The notes under the pieces were generated by a model that saw only the letters and a list, made by a program, of their open reading frames with translations, did no database searches and had not been told where the DNA came from. The position numbers and the translations under genes were made by a program. A stretch of DNA of 64,000 nt from an uncultured Bacteroidales bacterium. Lineage in GTDB: Bacteria > Bacteroidota > Bacteroidia > Bacteroidales > UBA932. Of this stretch, positions 16,628 to 25,200 are shown piece after piece. Position 1 is the first letter of the stretch; the number at the start of each line of letters is the position of its first letter. Location: assembly GCA_944326225.1 (NCBI GenBank), contig CALVDI010000002.1, positions 30,298 to 94,297 on the forward strand, read 5' to 3'.

Positions 16628-19450
16628 TTATTTGACTACAGGTATCAGGTTGCGGTCGCCGTAGCCGTTGTCCACGCGGGCGCAGGCGGGCCAGAACTTG
16701 TTGTCGCGGATCCACTCAAGGGGATAGGCGGCCTGTTCACGGGAGTAGGGATGGCTCCATGAGTCGGAGCATACTTCCTCCGCTGTGTGGGGCGCCATCT
16801 TCACTACGTTGTCGGCCTTGTCGGCCTTGCCTTCCTTGATGGCCTCGCACTCTCTCTTGATGCTGATCATGGCGTCCACGAAGCGGTCGAGCTCCTCGAG
16901 GGACTCGCTCTCGGTGGGCTCCACCATCAGGGTCTCGTGTACGGGGAAGGAGAGTGTAGGAGCATGGAAGCCGTAGTCCATCAGACGCTTGGCTATGTCG
17001 GTGGCGTCCACTCCGTAGTCAGCCTTGAAGTTCTGCAGGTCTACGATGCACTCGTGGGCCACACGTCCGGTGACTCCGGTGTAGTAGATGTTGAACTCCT
17101 TGGACAGGCGGGATGCGAGGTAGTTGGCGTTGACGATGGCCATCTCGGTAGCCTTGCGCAGTCCGTCAGGACCGAGCAGCTTGATGTAGGCGTGGGTGAT
17201 GGGGGCGAGCAGGGGGCTGCCGTAGGGAGCCGATGCCACTGCAGTCACGTCATGACCGCCGCACTGGGGCATTACGGGATGTCCGGGTACGTAGGGCGAG
17301 AGGTGGGCCGCCACGCAGATGGCTCCTACGCCGGGACCGCCGCCGCCGTGAGGCATGGCGAAGGTCTTGTGCAGGTTGAGGTGGCATACGTCGGCACCGA
17401 TGAAACCGGGGTTGGTGATGCCGACCTGACCGTTCATGTTGGCTCCGTCCATGTAGACCTGACCGCCGTTCTTATGTATGATGTCGCATATCTCGCGGAT
17501 CTTGACCTCGAATACTCCGTGGGTCGAGGGGTAGGTGATCATGATGCCTGCAAGGCTGTCCTTGTTGGCCTCGGCCTTTTCCCGGAGCTCGTCCACGTTG
17601 ATGTTGCCGTGCTCGTCGCAGCCCACCAGAACGATGCTGAATCCGGCCATAGCGGCGCTGGCGGGGTTTGTTCCGTGAGCGGAGGTAGGGATGACGACGG
17701 TGTTGCGCGAGCCCTGCCCCTGTGCTTCGAGATAGCGGCGGATGGTCATCAGACCGGCATACTCACCTGCGGCGCCGGAGTTGGGCTGCAGGGAGCAGCG
17801 GTCGAAACCGGTGATGACGCAGAGGTCATGCTCCAGCTCGGAGAGTATCTGGTTGTAGCCCTCGGTCTGCCATGTGGGCGCGAAGGGATGCACGTCGGTG
17901 AGCTCGCTCCAGCTCAGGGGCAGCATCTCGGCTGCGGCGTTGAGTTTCATGGTGCAGGAGCCCAGAGGTATCATGGAGTGGGTCAGGGAGATGTCCTTGC
18001 GCTCGAGTTTCTTGATGTAGCGCATCATCTCGGTCTCTGAGTGATATTTGTTGAAGATGCTCTCGGTGAGGATGGCGCTCTCCCTCTTCATGGGTACGGT
18101 ATACTCGGTGCCGCGGGCGCACTCGGCCTTGACGCCGAAGATTCCGGCGATCTTGACAGCCTCTGCGCAGTCGGAGAGCTCGTCGAAGGAGAACTGTACG
18201 GTCTGGTCGTCGGGATAGTAGAAGTTGAAGCCTGCGGCCTCGGCCTTCTCACGGATCTCTCCGGCGTTGACTCCGAGCACGCGGATGGTGTCGAAGAAGT
18301 CCTCGTTGGCGAGCCTGTAGCCTCCATTGCGGAGCAGGGCTGCCATAGCATGGGCGTAGTTGAAGGCGTTCATGGCTATCTCGCGGATGCCCTCGGGTCC
18401 GTGGTATGCGGCGTACATGCCGGACATCACTGCCATCAGGGCTGTGGCGGTGCAGATGTTCGAGGTGGCCTTCTCTCTCTTGATGTGCTGCTCGCGGGTC
18501 TGGAGAGCCAGACGGAGAGCGGGCTTGCCGAGACGGTCAACGGATACACCGATGATACGGCCGGGGATGTTTCTCTTGTACTGGTCGCGGGTGGCCATCC
18601 AGCCTGCTGTAGGACCGCCGTAACCCATGCCGAGTCCGAATCTCTGGGCAGTTCCGACAGCTACGTCGGCTCCCCATGCGGCGGGCTCCTTCATGACGGC
18701 CAGTGCGAGGATGTCGCAGTGGGCGGCCACGAGCATGCCGGCCTTGTGGGCTGCGTCGCAGAATGCGGTGTAGTCGCGTACCTCACCGTCAGCGGCGGGA
18801 TACTGGAGCAGCGCTCCGTAGCACTCGGGGTCGAATCCGGCTGCGAGGACTTCCTTCCAGTCGCCTATAACTACCTTTATCCCAAGGCCCTTGGCCCTGG
18901 TCTCGATGACCGAGAGCACCTGAGGGAAGATGTTCTGGTCCACGAAGAATGTGTTCTTTCCGGCCTTCACAGCGTCGCGGGGACGGAGCTCGTGGATCAT
19001 CCTCATGGCCTCGCCTGCGGCAGTGGCGTCGTCCAGCATGGAGCAGTTGGACATAGGGAATCCGGTCAGGGAGGATATCATGGTCTGGAAGTTGATAAGA
19101 GCCTCCAGACGGCCCTGGGATATCTCGGCCTGGTAGGGAGTGTAGGAGGTGTACCACGAGGGGTTCTCGAAGATGTTGCGGGATATTACGGGCAGCGAAG
19201 CCGTGCCGTAGAAGCCCAGGCCGATCATCGAGCGGAAATGTTTATTCTTGGAGGCAATCTCCTTTAGACGTGCCAGATAGGCGTGTTCGGATACGTGCTC
19301 GTCCAGTTTGAGAGACTCGCTGAGCAGGATATCCGAGGGGATGGTCTGCTTGATGAGCTCGTCTATGGAACTGACTCCGATGACATCCAGCATCTGCTTG
19401 ATCTGGGACTGTCTTGGACCATTGTGTCTGTCTACAAAATTGAGTGGCAT
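16628..19450 (-). CDS. gcvP: Glycine dehydrogenase (decarboxylating), fused P-protein
   Basis: 940 aa, both halves of the P-protein in one chain. It decarboxylates glycine with PLP and passes the aminomethyl group to the lipoyl H-protein. The N-terminal pseudo-half starts FVDRHNGPRQ. The C-terminal half contains HPFAPTWQTEGYNQ, SAHGTNPASAAM and the PLP-lysine site NLHKTFAMPHGGGGPG with Lys695. The end WIRDNKFWPACARVDNGYGDRNL is typical. No gcvT or gcvH is nearby, so the rest of the cleavage system lies elsewhere. No glycine riboswitch was seen in the 64-base gap upstream. The ORF begins at an ATG 12 residues before the conserved Pro-Arg. Confidence 0.96.
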   Translation of the reverse strand: MPLNFVDRHNGPRQSQIKQMLDVIGVSSIDELIKQTIPSDILLSESLKLDEHVSEHAYLARLKEIASKNKHFRSMIGLGFYGTASLPVISRNIFENPSWYTSYTPYQAEISQGRLEALINFQTMISSLTGFPMSNCSMLDDATAAGEAMRMIHELRPRDAVKAGKNTFFVDQNIFPQVLSVIETRAKGLGIKVVIGDWKEVLAAGFDPECYGALLQYPAADGEVRDYTAFCDAAHKAGMLVAAHCDILALAVMKEPAAWGADVAVGTAQRFGLGMGYGGPTAGWMATRDQYKRNIPGRIIGVSVDRLGKPALRLALQTREQHIKREKATSNICTATALMAVMSGMYAAYHGPEGIREIAMNAFNYAHAMAALLRNGGYRLANEDFFDTIRVLGVNAGEIREKAEAAGFNFYYPDDQTVQFSFDELSDCAEAVKIAGIFGVKAECARGTEYTVPMKRESAILTESIFNKYHSETEMMRYIKKLERKDISLTHSMIPLGSCTMKLNAAAEMLPLSWSELTDVHPFAPTWQTEGYNQILSELEHDLCVITGFDRCSLQPNSGAAGEYAGLMTIRRYLEAQGQGSRNTVVIPTSAHGTNPASAAMAGFSIVLVGCDEHGNINVDELREKAEANKDSLAGIMITYPSTHGVFEVKIREICDIIHKNGGQVYMDGANMNGQVGITNPGFIGADVCHLNLHKTFAMPHGGGGPGVGAICVAAHLSPYVPGHPVMPQCGGHDVTAVASAPYGSPLLAPITHAYIKLLGPDGLRKATEMAIVNANYLASRLSKEFNIYYTGVTGRVAHECIVDLQNFKADYGVDATDIAKRLMDYGFHAPTLSFPVHETLMVEPTESESLEELDRFVDAMISIKRECEAIKEGKADKADNVVKMAPHTAEEVCSDSWSHPYSREQAAYPLEWIRDNKFWPACARVDNGYGDRNLIPVVK

Positions 19451-19494
19451 AATGTATTATTTATTTACTTGTTTGCTTGATTTCTAACGAACCC

Positions 19495-19502
19495 CAAAAG
19501 TA
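19495..19502 (-). promoter_or_regulatory. Possible -7 element for gcvP
   Basis: TACTTTTG on the minus strand fits TAnnTTTG and lies 44 bases before the gcvP ATG, just outside the rodA stop. No -33 TTTG is visible at the right distance, where rodA coding sequence lies. Confidence 0.35.
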
Positions 19503-19514
19503 ATAATTTTTTTA

Positions 19515-20948
19515 TTACTTCCATCTCTCCAAGTCGAATCTGATGTAAATAAATAATAAAATTGTAAAAGTCAGGAAGGATGATCCGCCGTAGCTGATCA
19601 ACGGCAATGGTATGCCTACTACGGGCATGATGCCGATAGTCATGCCTATGTTGACGAATACGTGCATGAACAGATAGGAGGCCACGCAGTATCCGTAGAC
19701 CCTGATGCTTCTCTCCCTCTGACGTTCGGCGGTCAGTATGATGCGGAGTATCATGGTCAGGAACAGGGCAAGGACTCCCATGCTGCCGAGGAATCCCCAC
19801 TCCTCACCTATAGTGCAGAAGATGAAATCCGTGCTTTGTTCCGGAACGAAGTTGAATTTGGTCTGTGTTCCCTGTAGAAAGCCTTTTCCGGTGAGGCCTC
19901 CGGAGCCGATGGCGATTTTGGACTGATTGACATTGTAGCCGGCTCCCATCAGATCTTGGGATATGCCGAGCAGGTTCTCTATCCTGTCGCGGTGGTGTGG
20001 CTTGAGAACGTTGTGGAAGATGAAGTCTACTGAGAAGATCAGGGTCAGAGCCACAGCCAGGAGAATGAGGTATCTGGACCATCCCCTTATGTTCTTCCTG
20101 ATGCACCTGACGGTGATGATGGTTGCCGTGATGACGATGATGGCCAACATCCAGTATTCAGGAGCCGGCAGATCCAGTCCCGACAGTGCATCGGTTCTGA
20201 GCAGAGCGGGAATAAACGCTGCGGCGGTGACGGACAGGACCAGAATCAGGATTGTCCGCACTGGGTGTCTGGATCCGCAGGCCATGACAGTGCCGATGAT
20301 GCCTGTGGCAGTAAGTATGGATACGCAGGAAGAGAATTTGAGCGTCAGCAGGAAAAGCAGCACGGCCACTCCGGCGTAGGCCAGGATCTTGCCGGGGAGC
20401 CCTTCCCTGTACAGCATGAATGCCAGGGAGCAGTATACCAGTATGGTGCCTATATCGGGTTCCAGAGCTATCAGCCCTACCGGGATGAGGATGACGGAGG
20501 CTACTTTCAGAAAATCTCTGGTGTTGGACAGGTTGAATCCGTAGCTTCCCATGATGCGTGCCAGGCACAGTGCCGTCGCCGGCTTTGAAAATTCGGAAGG
20601 CTGGATTGCGAATCCGCCGGGAAGTGTCAGCCACGACCTTGAACCGTTGACCTCGTGCCCGAACAGAAGCACGGCCGCCAGCAACAGTGCGGACAGGATG
20701 TATAGCGGCCAGGCTATACTGCGGTATATTCTGGTGTCGAAAACAAATAAGATGAAGATCGCCGCTACGGCAGCGACTCCTATCCATAAAAGCTGGTTGC
20801 CGCTTCTGGCCGCGAGCGAGAATATGCCGGCGGCCTCGTCGCTGTAGGTGGAGGCATAGATATTAATCCATCCGAACAGACTCAGCAGGATGTAGCACAG
20901 GATCAATGTCCAGTCCAGTTTTGCGTAGATGCTTCTTCCTCCGCTCAT
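19515..20948 (-). CDS. rodA: Peptidoglycan glycosyltransferase RodA (SEDS family)
   Basis: 477 aa, polytopic inner-membrane protein. SEDS proteins polymerise lipid II into glycan strands with a class B PBP partner in the elongasome. The SEDS signature is clear: GSRSWLTLPGGFAIQPSEFSK near 120, ALEPDIGTILVYCSLAFM near 160, GGLTGKGFLQGTQTKF near 340, FVPEQSTDFIFCTIGEEWG near 360 and GIMPVVGIPLPLISYGGSS near 440. It is about 100 residues longer than E. coli RodA because of extra helices in the middle (about 200-300), usual for Bacteroidetes. Its ATG overlaps the mrdA stop by one base (TGATG). It is the last gene of the purH-mre operon. Confidence 0.95.
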   Translation of the reverse strand: MSGGRSIYAKLDWTLILCYILLSLFGWINIYASTYSDEAAGIFSLAARSGNQLLWIGVAAVAAIFILFVFDTRIYRSIAWPLYILSALLLAAVLLFGHEVNGSRSWLTLPGGFAIQPSEFSKPATALCLARIMGSYGFNLSNTRDFLKVASVILIPVGLIALEPDIGTILVYCSLAFMLYREGLPGKILAYAGVAVLLFLLTLKFSSCVSILTATGIIGTVMACGSRHPVRTILILVLSVTAAAFIPALLRTDALSGLDLPAPEYWMLAIIVITATIITVRCIRKNIRGWSRYLILLAVALTLIFSVDFIFHNVLKPHHRDRIENLLGISQDLMGAGYNVNQSKIAIGSGGLTGKGFLQGTQTKFNFVPEQSTDFIFCTIGEEWGFLGSMGVLALFLTMILRIILTAERQRERSIRVYGYCVASYLFMHVFVNIGMTIGIMPVVGIPLPLISYGGSSFLTFTILLFIYIRFDLERWK

Positions 20949-22825
20949 CAGTCGTCGTTTTTAGGTGGTACATACTGTGGACTGGCAGGGACCTTGTGCA
21001 GGAGACTTGTGTTGATCATCTTGTCTTCCAACCATTTCCTGTTCTCGGATATGGAACCCTTGAGGTATTTCTCCACGAGAAGCGATGCTACAGGAGCCGC
21101 CCAGGTGCCGCCGTAGCCGGCATTTTCAAGGTATACGGCGACGGCTATGCGTGGGCTCTCTCTGGGGGCGAAGCATACAAATACTGCGTGTTCGTCTCCG
21201 TGCGGATTCTGGGCAGTGCCCGTCTTACCGCAGATGTCCAGGCTGTCTACAGCTGCAATGGCAGCGGTGGCTCCTTGGCTTGCCGGAGAGTTGACGGCAA
21301 GGTACATGCCCTTGATAACGGTCTCGAAGTGGCGGGTGTCGACCATGGTGTAATGTTTTTCCCGGAACTTTGCATTCAGGGAGTCATTGTTGTGGTCCCG
21401 CACTATGTGCGGTATGCGGTACCAGCCGCGGTTGGCTATGGTGGCAGTCAGATTGGCCAGATGCAGCGGAGTGCAGCCCAGCTCGCCCTGACCGATGGAC
21501 AGCGATATCACGGAGAGGGCTTTCCATCCGCCTTTGCCGTAGACGCGGTCATAGGTGCCGGCATCGGGTACGAATCCGGCTGCCTCTGACGGAAAATCGG
21601 AACCTAACCTGGTGCCGAATCCGAAACTACGGGCATAGTCACGCCAGTGGTCGAGAGCTTCTGCCTCTGATGAGTAATCCGGATTCTCAAGGATACTGCG
21701 GAACAGATAGCAGAAATACGAATTGCACGATGTCATGATGGCCTCGTCGAGATTGACCGGTGATGAATGGCTGTGGCAGCCTACATGTATCCCGGGAGCG
21801 GAGTATCCGTTGTGGCATGGATACAGGGTACGGGGACCGGTCACCCCTTCCTGCAGTCCTATGAGGGCGTTGACCAGCTTGAATACGGAGCCGGGAGGCT
21901 GGGGGGACATTACTGCCCTGTTGAACATAGGCTTGAACGGATCTGAGGCTATCCGGCTGTAGTGTTTGTTGATCTCGCCAAGAACGGATACATCGATGCC
22001 GGGGCTGGATATCATAGCCAGGATCTCGCCTGTGGACGGCTCTATAGCTACTACTGAGCCTACTTTGTTCTGCATGAGCAGCTCTCCGTAGTTCTGCAGC
22101 TCTGCATCGATAGTGGAGATTACATCTTTGCCGGGAACAGCGGCCTTATCCATCTCACCGTTGCGGTAGGAGGACTGGACCCGGTTGCTGGCGTCCCTGA
22201 GATATATACTGTAGCCCTTCTCTCCGCGCAACATGGGCTCACAGGTCTGCTCGAGTCCGGTACGTCCGGTGTAGTCACCTGTCTCATAGTCGGGATGGGC
22301 GTTAAGAAAGTCCTGATCCACTTCCGTTACGTAACCCAGGAGGTTGCCGCCGGCGTTGTAGGGATACATCCGTGTGGTTCTTGGCACTCCCCTGAATTCG
22401 GGAAAATTGTGGCTTATCTCCAGAAAACGGCTGTACTGTAGGGGAGACACCTGGGTAAGAAATGTGACAGTCCTGTAACCTATCCTCGAACGGTATTTGC
22501 GGTATTCCCCGAATTTGGCACGGACGTACTCCCGGTCTATATCCAGTACGCTGCACAGCGCGGCGGTATCAAAGTCCTTGACGTACCTTGGCGTGACAAG
22601 TATGTCGTAAGTGTTCTTGTTGCCTACCAGCACCTTGCCGTTACGGTCCAGGATCAGTCCCCTGGCAGGATACCGTGTCTGATACAGCAGGGCATTGTTG
22701 CGGGCACTGACCTTGAGGCTGTTGTCAAGCAGCTGTAGCCTGAACAGCTGGCCGGCCAGGATAAGGAATGCTGCGGCAAGTCCTATTATCAGATATTGAA
22801 CTTTGTTTTTGTCACCGCTTTCCAT
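20948..22825 (-). CDS. mrdA: Penicillin-binding protein 2 (class B, elongation)
   Basis: 625 aa from the ATG at 22825; a GTG three codons earlier would overlap mreD. One N-terminal membrane anchor (YLIIGLAAAFLILAGQLF) is followed by a dimerisation domain starting ARGLILDRNGKVLVGN and a transpeptidase domain. The catalytic motifs are SxxK in PPGSVFKLVN (Ser313), SxN in SCNSYFCYLF and KTG in ICGKTGTAQNPHG. It cross-links side-wall peptidoglycan in the periplasm together with RodA, whose gene follows with a one-base overlap. The C-terminal residues PASPQYVPPKNDD are a charged tail outside the domain. Confidence 0.95.
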   Translation of the reverse strand: MESGDKNKVQYLIIGLAAAFLILAGQLFRLQLLDNSLKVSARNNALLYQTRYPARGLILDRNGKVLVGNKNTYDILVTPRYVKDFDTAALCSVLDIDREYVRAKFGEYRKYRSRIGYRTVTFLTQVSPLQYSRFLEISHNFPEFRGVPRTTRMYPYNAGGNLLGYVTEVDQDFLNAHPDYETGDYTGRTGLEQTCEPMLRGEKGYSIYLRDASNRVQSSYRNGEMDKAAVPGKDVISTIDAELQNYGELLMQNKVGSVVAIEPSTGEILAMISSPGIDVSVLGEINKHYSRIASDPFKPMFNRAVMSPQPPGSVFKLVNALIGLQEGVTGPRTLYPCHNGYSAPGIHVGCHSHSSPVNLDEAIMTSCNSYFCYLFRSILENPDYSSEAEALDHWRDYARSFGFGTRLGSDFPSEAAGFVPDAGTYDRVYGKGGWKALSVISLSIGQGELGCTPLHLANLTATIANRGWYRIPHIVRDHNNDSLNAKFREKHYTMVDTRHFETVIKGMYLAVNSPASQGATAAIAAVDSLDICGKTGTAQNPHGDEHAVFVCFAPRESPRIAVAVYLENAGYGGTWAAPVASLLVEKYLKGSISENRKWLEDKMINTSLLHKVPASPQYVPPKNDD

Positions 22826-22827
22826 TT

Positions 22828-23343
22828 CTACCACTTTCTGTTGTCACCTGTGACAGCGAAAATAACTGTCAGCAGAGCGGTGTTGATGACAAGGGATATG
22901 AGCAGCCTGGCGGCGCATTGACCGAAAGGCCTGAATCCGGCAGTGTCCAGCAGTATGTATACGGACAGGAAGATAAACGACATGGCGGCGGCGTAGACTG
23001 CGAAACGGATGAGCCCGAGGTCCTCTATAGATGATTTACCGTCCATGGACGACGGGTCTTTCGGTACTGTGAGGCTGAGTATGGCTCTCCTGCACAGTCC
23101 TGCAGCAGTGAGAGCTGCGGAGGTGAGTCCTGGGATGCCGTTGCCAAGTATGTCCACTACAAGACCGGTCGCAAAGGCAACGAGCATTACGGTTACAGTT
23201 GCTGCCCTGGCGGGGAGGACCAGCAGTATGAACATAAACAGGGACAGGTCTATATAGATGCTGAGGTTGACATAGTTGTCCAGCGCTCCCTGTGCTATGA
23301 TCAGCAATGCTCCGATGATGATGTATTTCCACAGTCCTCTCAT
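22828..23343 (-). CDS. mreD: Rod shape-determining protein MreD
   Basis: 171 aa from the ATG at 23343. A longer frame upstream merely shadows mreC. Four to five hydrophobic segments are present (YIIIGALLIIAQGALDNYV, FMFILLVLPARAATVTVMLV, VDILGNGIPGLTSAALTAA and two at the C-terminus), with the GLVVDILGNGIPG pattern characteristic of MreD. It is an inner-membrane link between MreC and the elongation machinery. Start and mreC stop overlap as ATGA; two bases separate it from mrdA. Confidence 0.9.
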   Translation of the reverse strand: MRGLWKYIIIGALLIIAQGALDNYVNLSIYIDLSLFMFILLVLPARAATVTVMLVAFATGLVVDILGNGIPGLTSAALTAAGLCRRAILSLTVPKDPSSMDGKSSIEDLGLIRFAVYAAAMSFIFLSVYILLDTAGFRPFGQCAARLLISLVINTALLTVIFAVTGDNRKW

Positions 23344-24173
23344 AGGAAAGCTTCTTCTGGTCCGTCTATCAGTTCCTGCAGCTGATCCATGTCCTTGCGC
23401 ACAGCTACATATACATGCCGGAGCTTTGAGAAATCCTCGAACAAGCTCACGGAGATGTCGTAGTTGATGCCGTCCCTCACGGTCATCCCCTCCACGGTCC
23501 CTATTGGAATCCCCGGCGGATAGATGAGGGAGTATCCGCTCGATATGACCGTGTCGCCTTCCGAGACACCTGTATGAACAGGTATGTCGTGAAGGGTAAT
23601 TCCTCCGGGATTGCCTCCCTTCCACTGGAGGACCCCGAAAGTGTTTGAACTTTTGAGTATTGCACTGGCCATGTTGTCAGTGTCGAGTATGGAAGACACT
23701 TTTGAGTATCTGTCTCCGGCACACAGGATATATCCTACTATGCCGCGGCCTGTTATGACACCCATGTCCTCTTCAATCCCGTCAAGCCGGCCTTTGTTGA
23801 TGATCAGGATGTTGTGAAGACGGTCCGTGCTGTTGGAGACTATGGTGGCCGGGATGTAGTCAAACACCGGGCTGGCATCAGTAAGGGTGTCGGTTCCGGT
23901 CGCAAGCTCCAGGGCCGCTCTAAGACGGTCGTTCTCGATCCTCAGGTCTACGTTCTCCACGGCAAGGGCGTTGTTGACTCTGCCCAGGGAGAAATATCCT
24001 CTGATACTCCCCGTTACCCCGGTTATCGCATTGGATACGGCTGAGATGGACTTCATGATCTCGGACCGCTGTATGATGCTGTGCCTGGAGACCATGACAA
24101 TAGAGACGGCCTCAAGCGCGATAAAGACGATGGTGTTAAGGATGTATATTATGTATGCTTTCCTGCTGTTCAT
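23340..24173 (-). CDS. mreC: Rod shape-determining protein MreC
   Basis: 277 aa. One N-terminal membrane helix (YIYILNTIVFIALEAVSIVMV) is followed by a coiled-coil region with ALAVENVDLRIENDRLRAAL near 75 and then the beta domain (IPATIVSNSTDRLHNILIINKG, DMGVITGRGIVGYI, DTVISSGYSLIYPPGIPIG). It is a periplasmic scaffold that contacts PBP2 and MreD. Its start is directly next to the mreB stop without a gap. Confidence 0.94.
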   Translation of the reverse strand: MNSRKAYIIYILNTIVFIALEAVSIVMVSRHSIIQRSEIMKSISAVSNAITGVTGSIRGYFSLGRVNNALAVENVDLRIENDRLRAALELATGTDTLTDASPVFDYIPATIVSNSTDRLHNILIINKGRLDGIEEDMGVITGRGIVGYILCAGDRYSKVSSILDTDNMASAILKSSNTFGVLQWKGGNPGGITLHDIPVHTGVSEGDTVISSGYSLIYPPGIPIGTVEGMTVRDGINYDISVSLFEDFSKLRHVYVAVRKDMDQLQELIDGPEEAFL

Positions 24174-25193
24174 TTACCGCATCAGGAATGGGTAGCGCGA
24201 CGAGTTCTTCAGGGCCAGGCTTGTACCTCTGGCAACGGCCCTGAGGGGATCTTCCGCCACGTGGAACGGTATGTTGATCTTGTCATACAGCCTCTTGTCC
24301 AGTCCTCTGAGCAGAGCTCCTCCTCCTGTGAGGAAGATGCCTCGTTCCACGATGTCCTGATACAGTTCCGGAGGGGTCTGTTCGAGCACCTGCAGTACAG
24401 CGGCCTCGATCTTTGCCAGGGACTTGTCCAGACAGTGGGCCACTTCCTGGCTGGTGACGGCAATCTCAACCGGATGGGCGGTCATAAGGTTCGGGCCTCT
24501 TACGATGAACGGATCGGGTACGTTCTCCAGTTCGGGGATAGCGGCTCCGATACGCATCTTGATCTCCTCGGAAGTCAGCTCACCTACTTTGATATTGTGC
24601 TGCTGACGCATATATTGCTGTATGTCAGAGGTGAATACGTCTCCGGCAACCCTTATGGACTGGCTGGTGACTATACCTCCCAGGGAGATGACTGCTATCT
24701 CGGTCGTGCCGCCTCCTATATCTACAACCATATTGCCTGTCGGGGCCTCTACATCCAGTCCGATACCCATCGCTGCGGCCATGGGCTCGAATATCATGTA
24801 GATGTCCCTGCCTCCGGCGTGCTCGGCGGAGTCACGTACAGCCCTTATCTCGACTTCGGTGCTGCCTTTGGGTATGCAGATCACCATCTTGAGGTTGGGA
24901 GTGAAGAAAGAACGTTTGTAGTTTATCATCTTGACAAATCCCCTTATCATCTGCTCGGCGGCGTTGAAGTCGGCGATGACTCCGTCGCGCAAAGGCCTTA
25001 CGGTCTTGATGTTGGGGTGTGTCTTCTCGTGCATCAGTCTGGCTTTCTGGCCAAATGCTATCGGCTTGCCTGAGGTCTGGTCAAATGCTACTATGGACGG
25101 CTCGTCCACTACGACTTTCCCGTCTACAAGTATGACGGTGTTGGCCGTGCCGAGATCCATGGCAAGCTCCTGTGTCAGAAAAGAAAATCCCAT
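24174..25193 (-). CDS. mreB: Actin-like cell-shape protein MreB
   Basis: 339 aa, the usual size. It forms cytoplasmic filaments that place the wall elongation complex. Actin-fold ATPase motifs are visible: MDLGTANTVILVDGKVVVDEPS at residue 13 on, a phosphate-2 loop VVDIGGGTTEIAVISLGG near 160 and an adenosine loop IFLTGGGALLRGLDKRL near 287. An amphipathic N-terminus (MGFSFLTQELAM) fits membrane binding. The gene follows purH by seven bases, so it is expressed from the purH promoter or beyond. Confidence 0.97.
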   Translation of the reverse strand: MGFSFLTQELAMDLGTANTVILVDGKVVVDEPSIVAFDQTSGKPIAFGQKARLMHEKTHPNIKTVRPLRDGVIADFNAAEQMIRGFVKMINYKRSFFTPNLKMVICIPKGSTEVEIRAVRDSAEHAGGRDIYMIFEPMAAAMGIGLDVEAPTGNMVVDIGGGTTEIAVISLGGIVTSQSIRVAGDVFTSDIQQYMRQQHNIKVGELTSEEIKMRIGAAIPELENVPDPFIVRGPNLMTAHPVEIAVTSQEVAHCLDKSLAKIEAAVLQVLEQTPPELYQDIVERGIFLTGGGALLRGLDKRLYDKINIPFHVAEDPLRAVARGTSLALKNSSRYPFLMR

Positions 25194-25200
25194 AGCTATA

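Noticed and set aside
16787-19267. Two long plus-strand frames (417 and 408 aa) opposite gcvP
   Set aside because: gcvP is unmistakable on the other strand. The frames are rich in Val, Gly, His and Asp, as is typical of antisense shadows of GC-rich genes.
19451-19514. Glycine riboswitch before gcvP
   Set aside because: The 64-base gap is A/T-rich and too short, and none of the conserved aptamer helices were seen.
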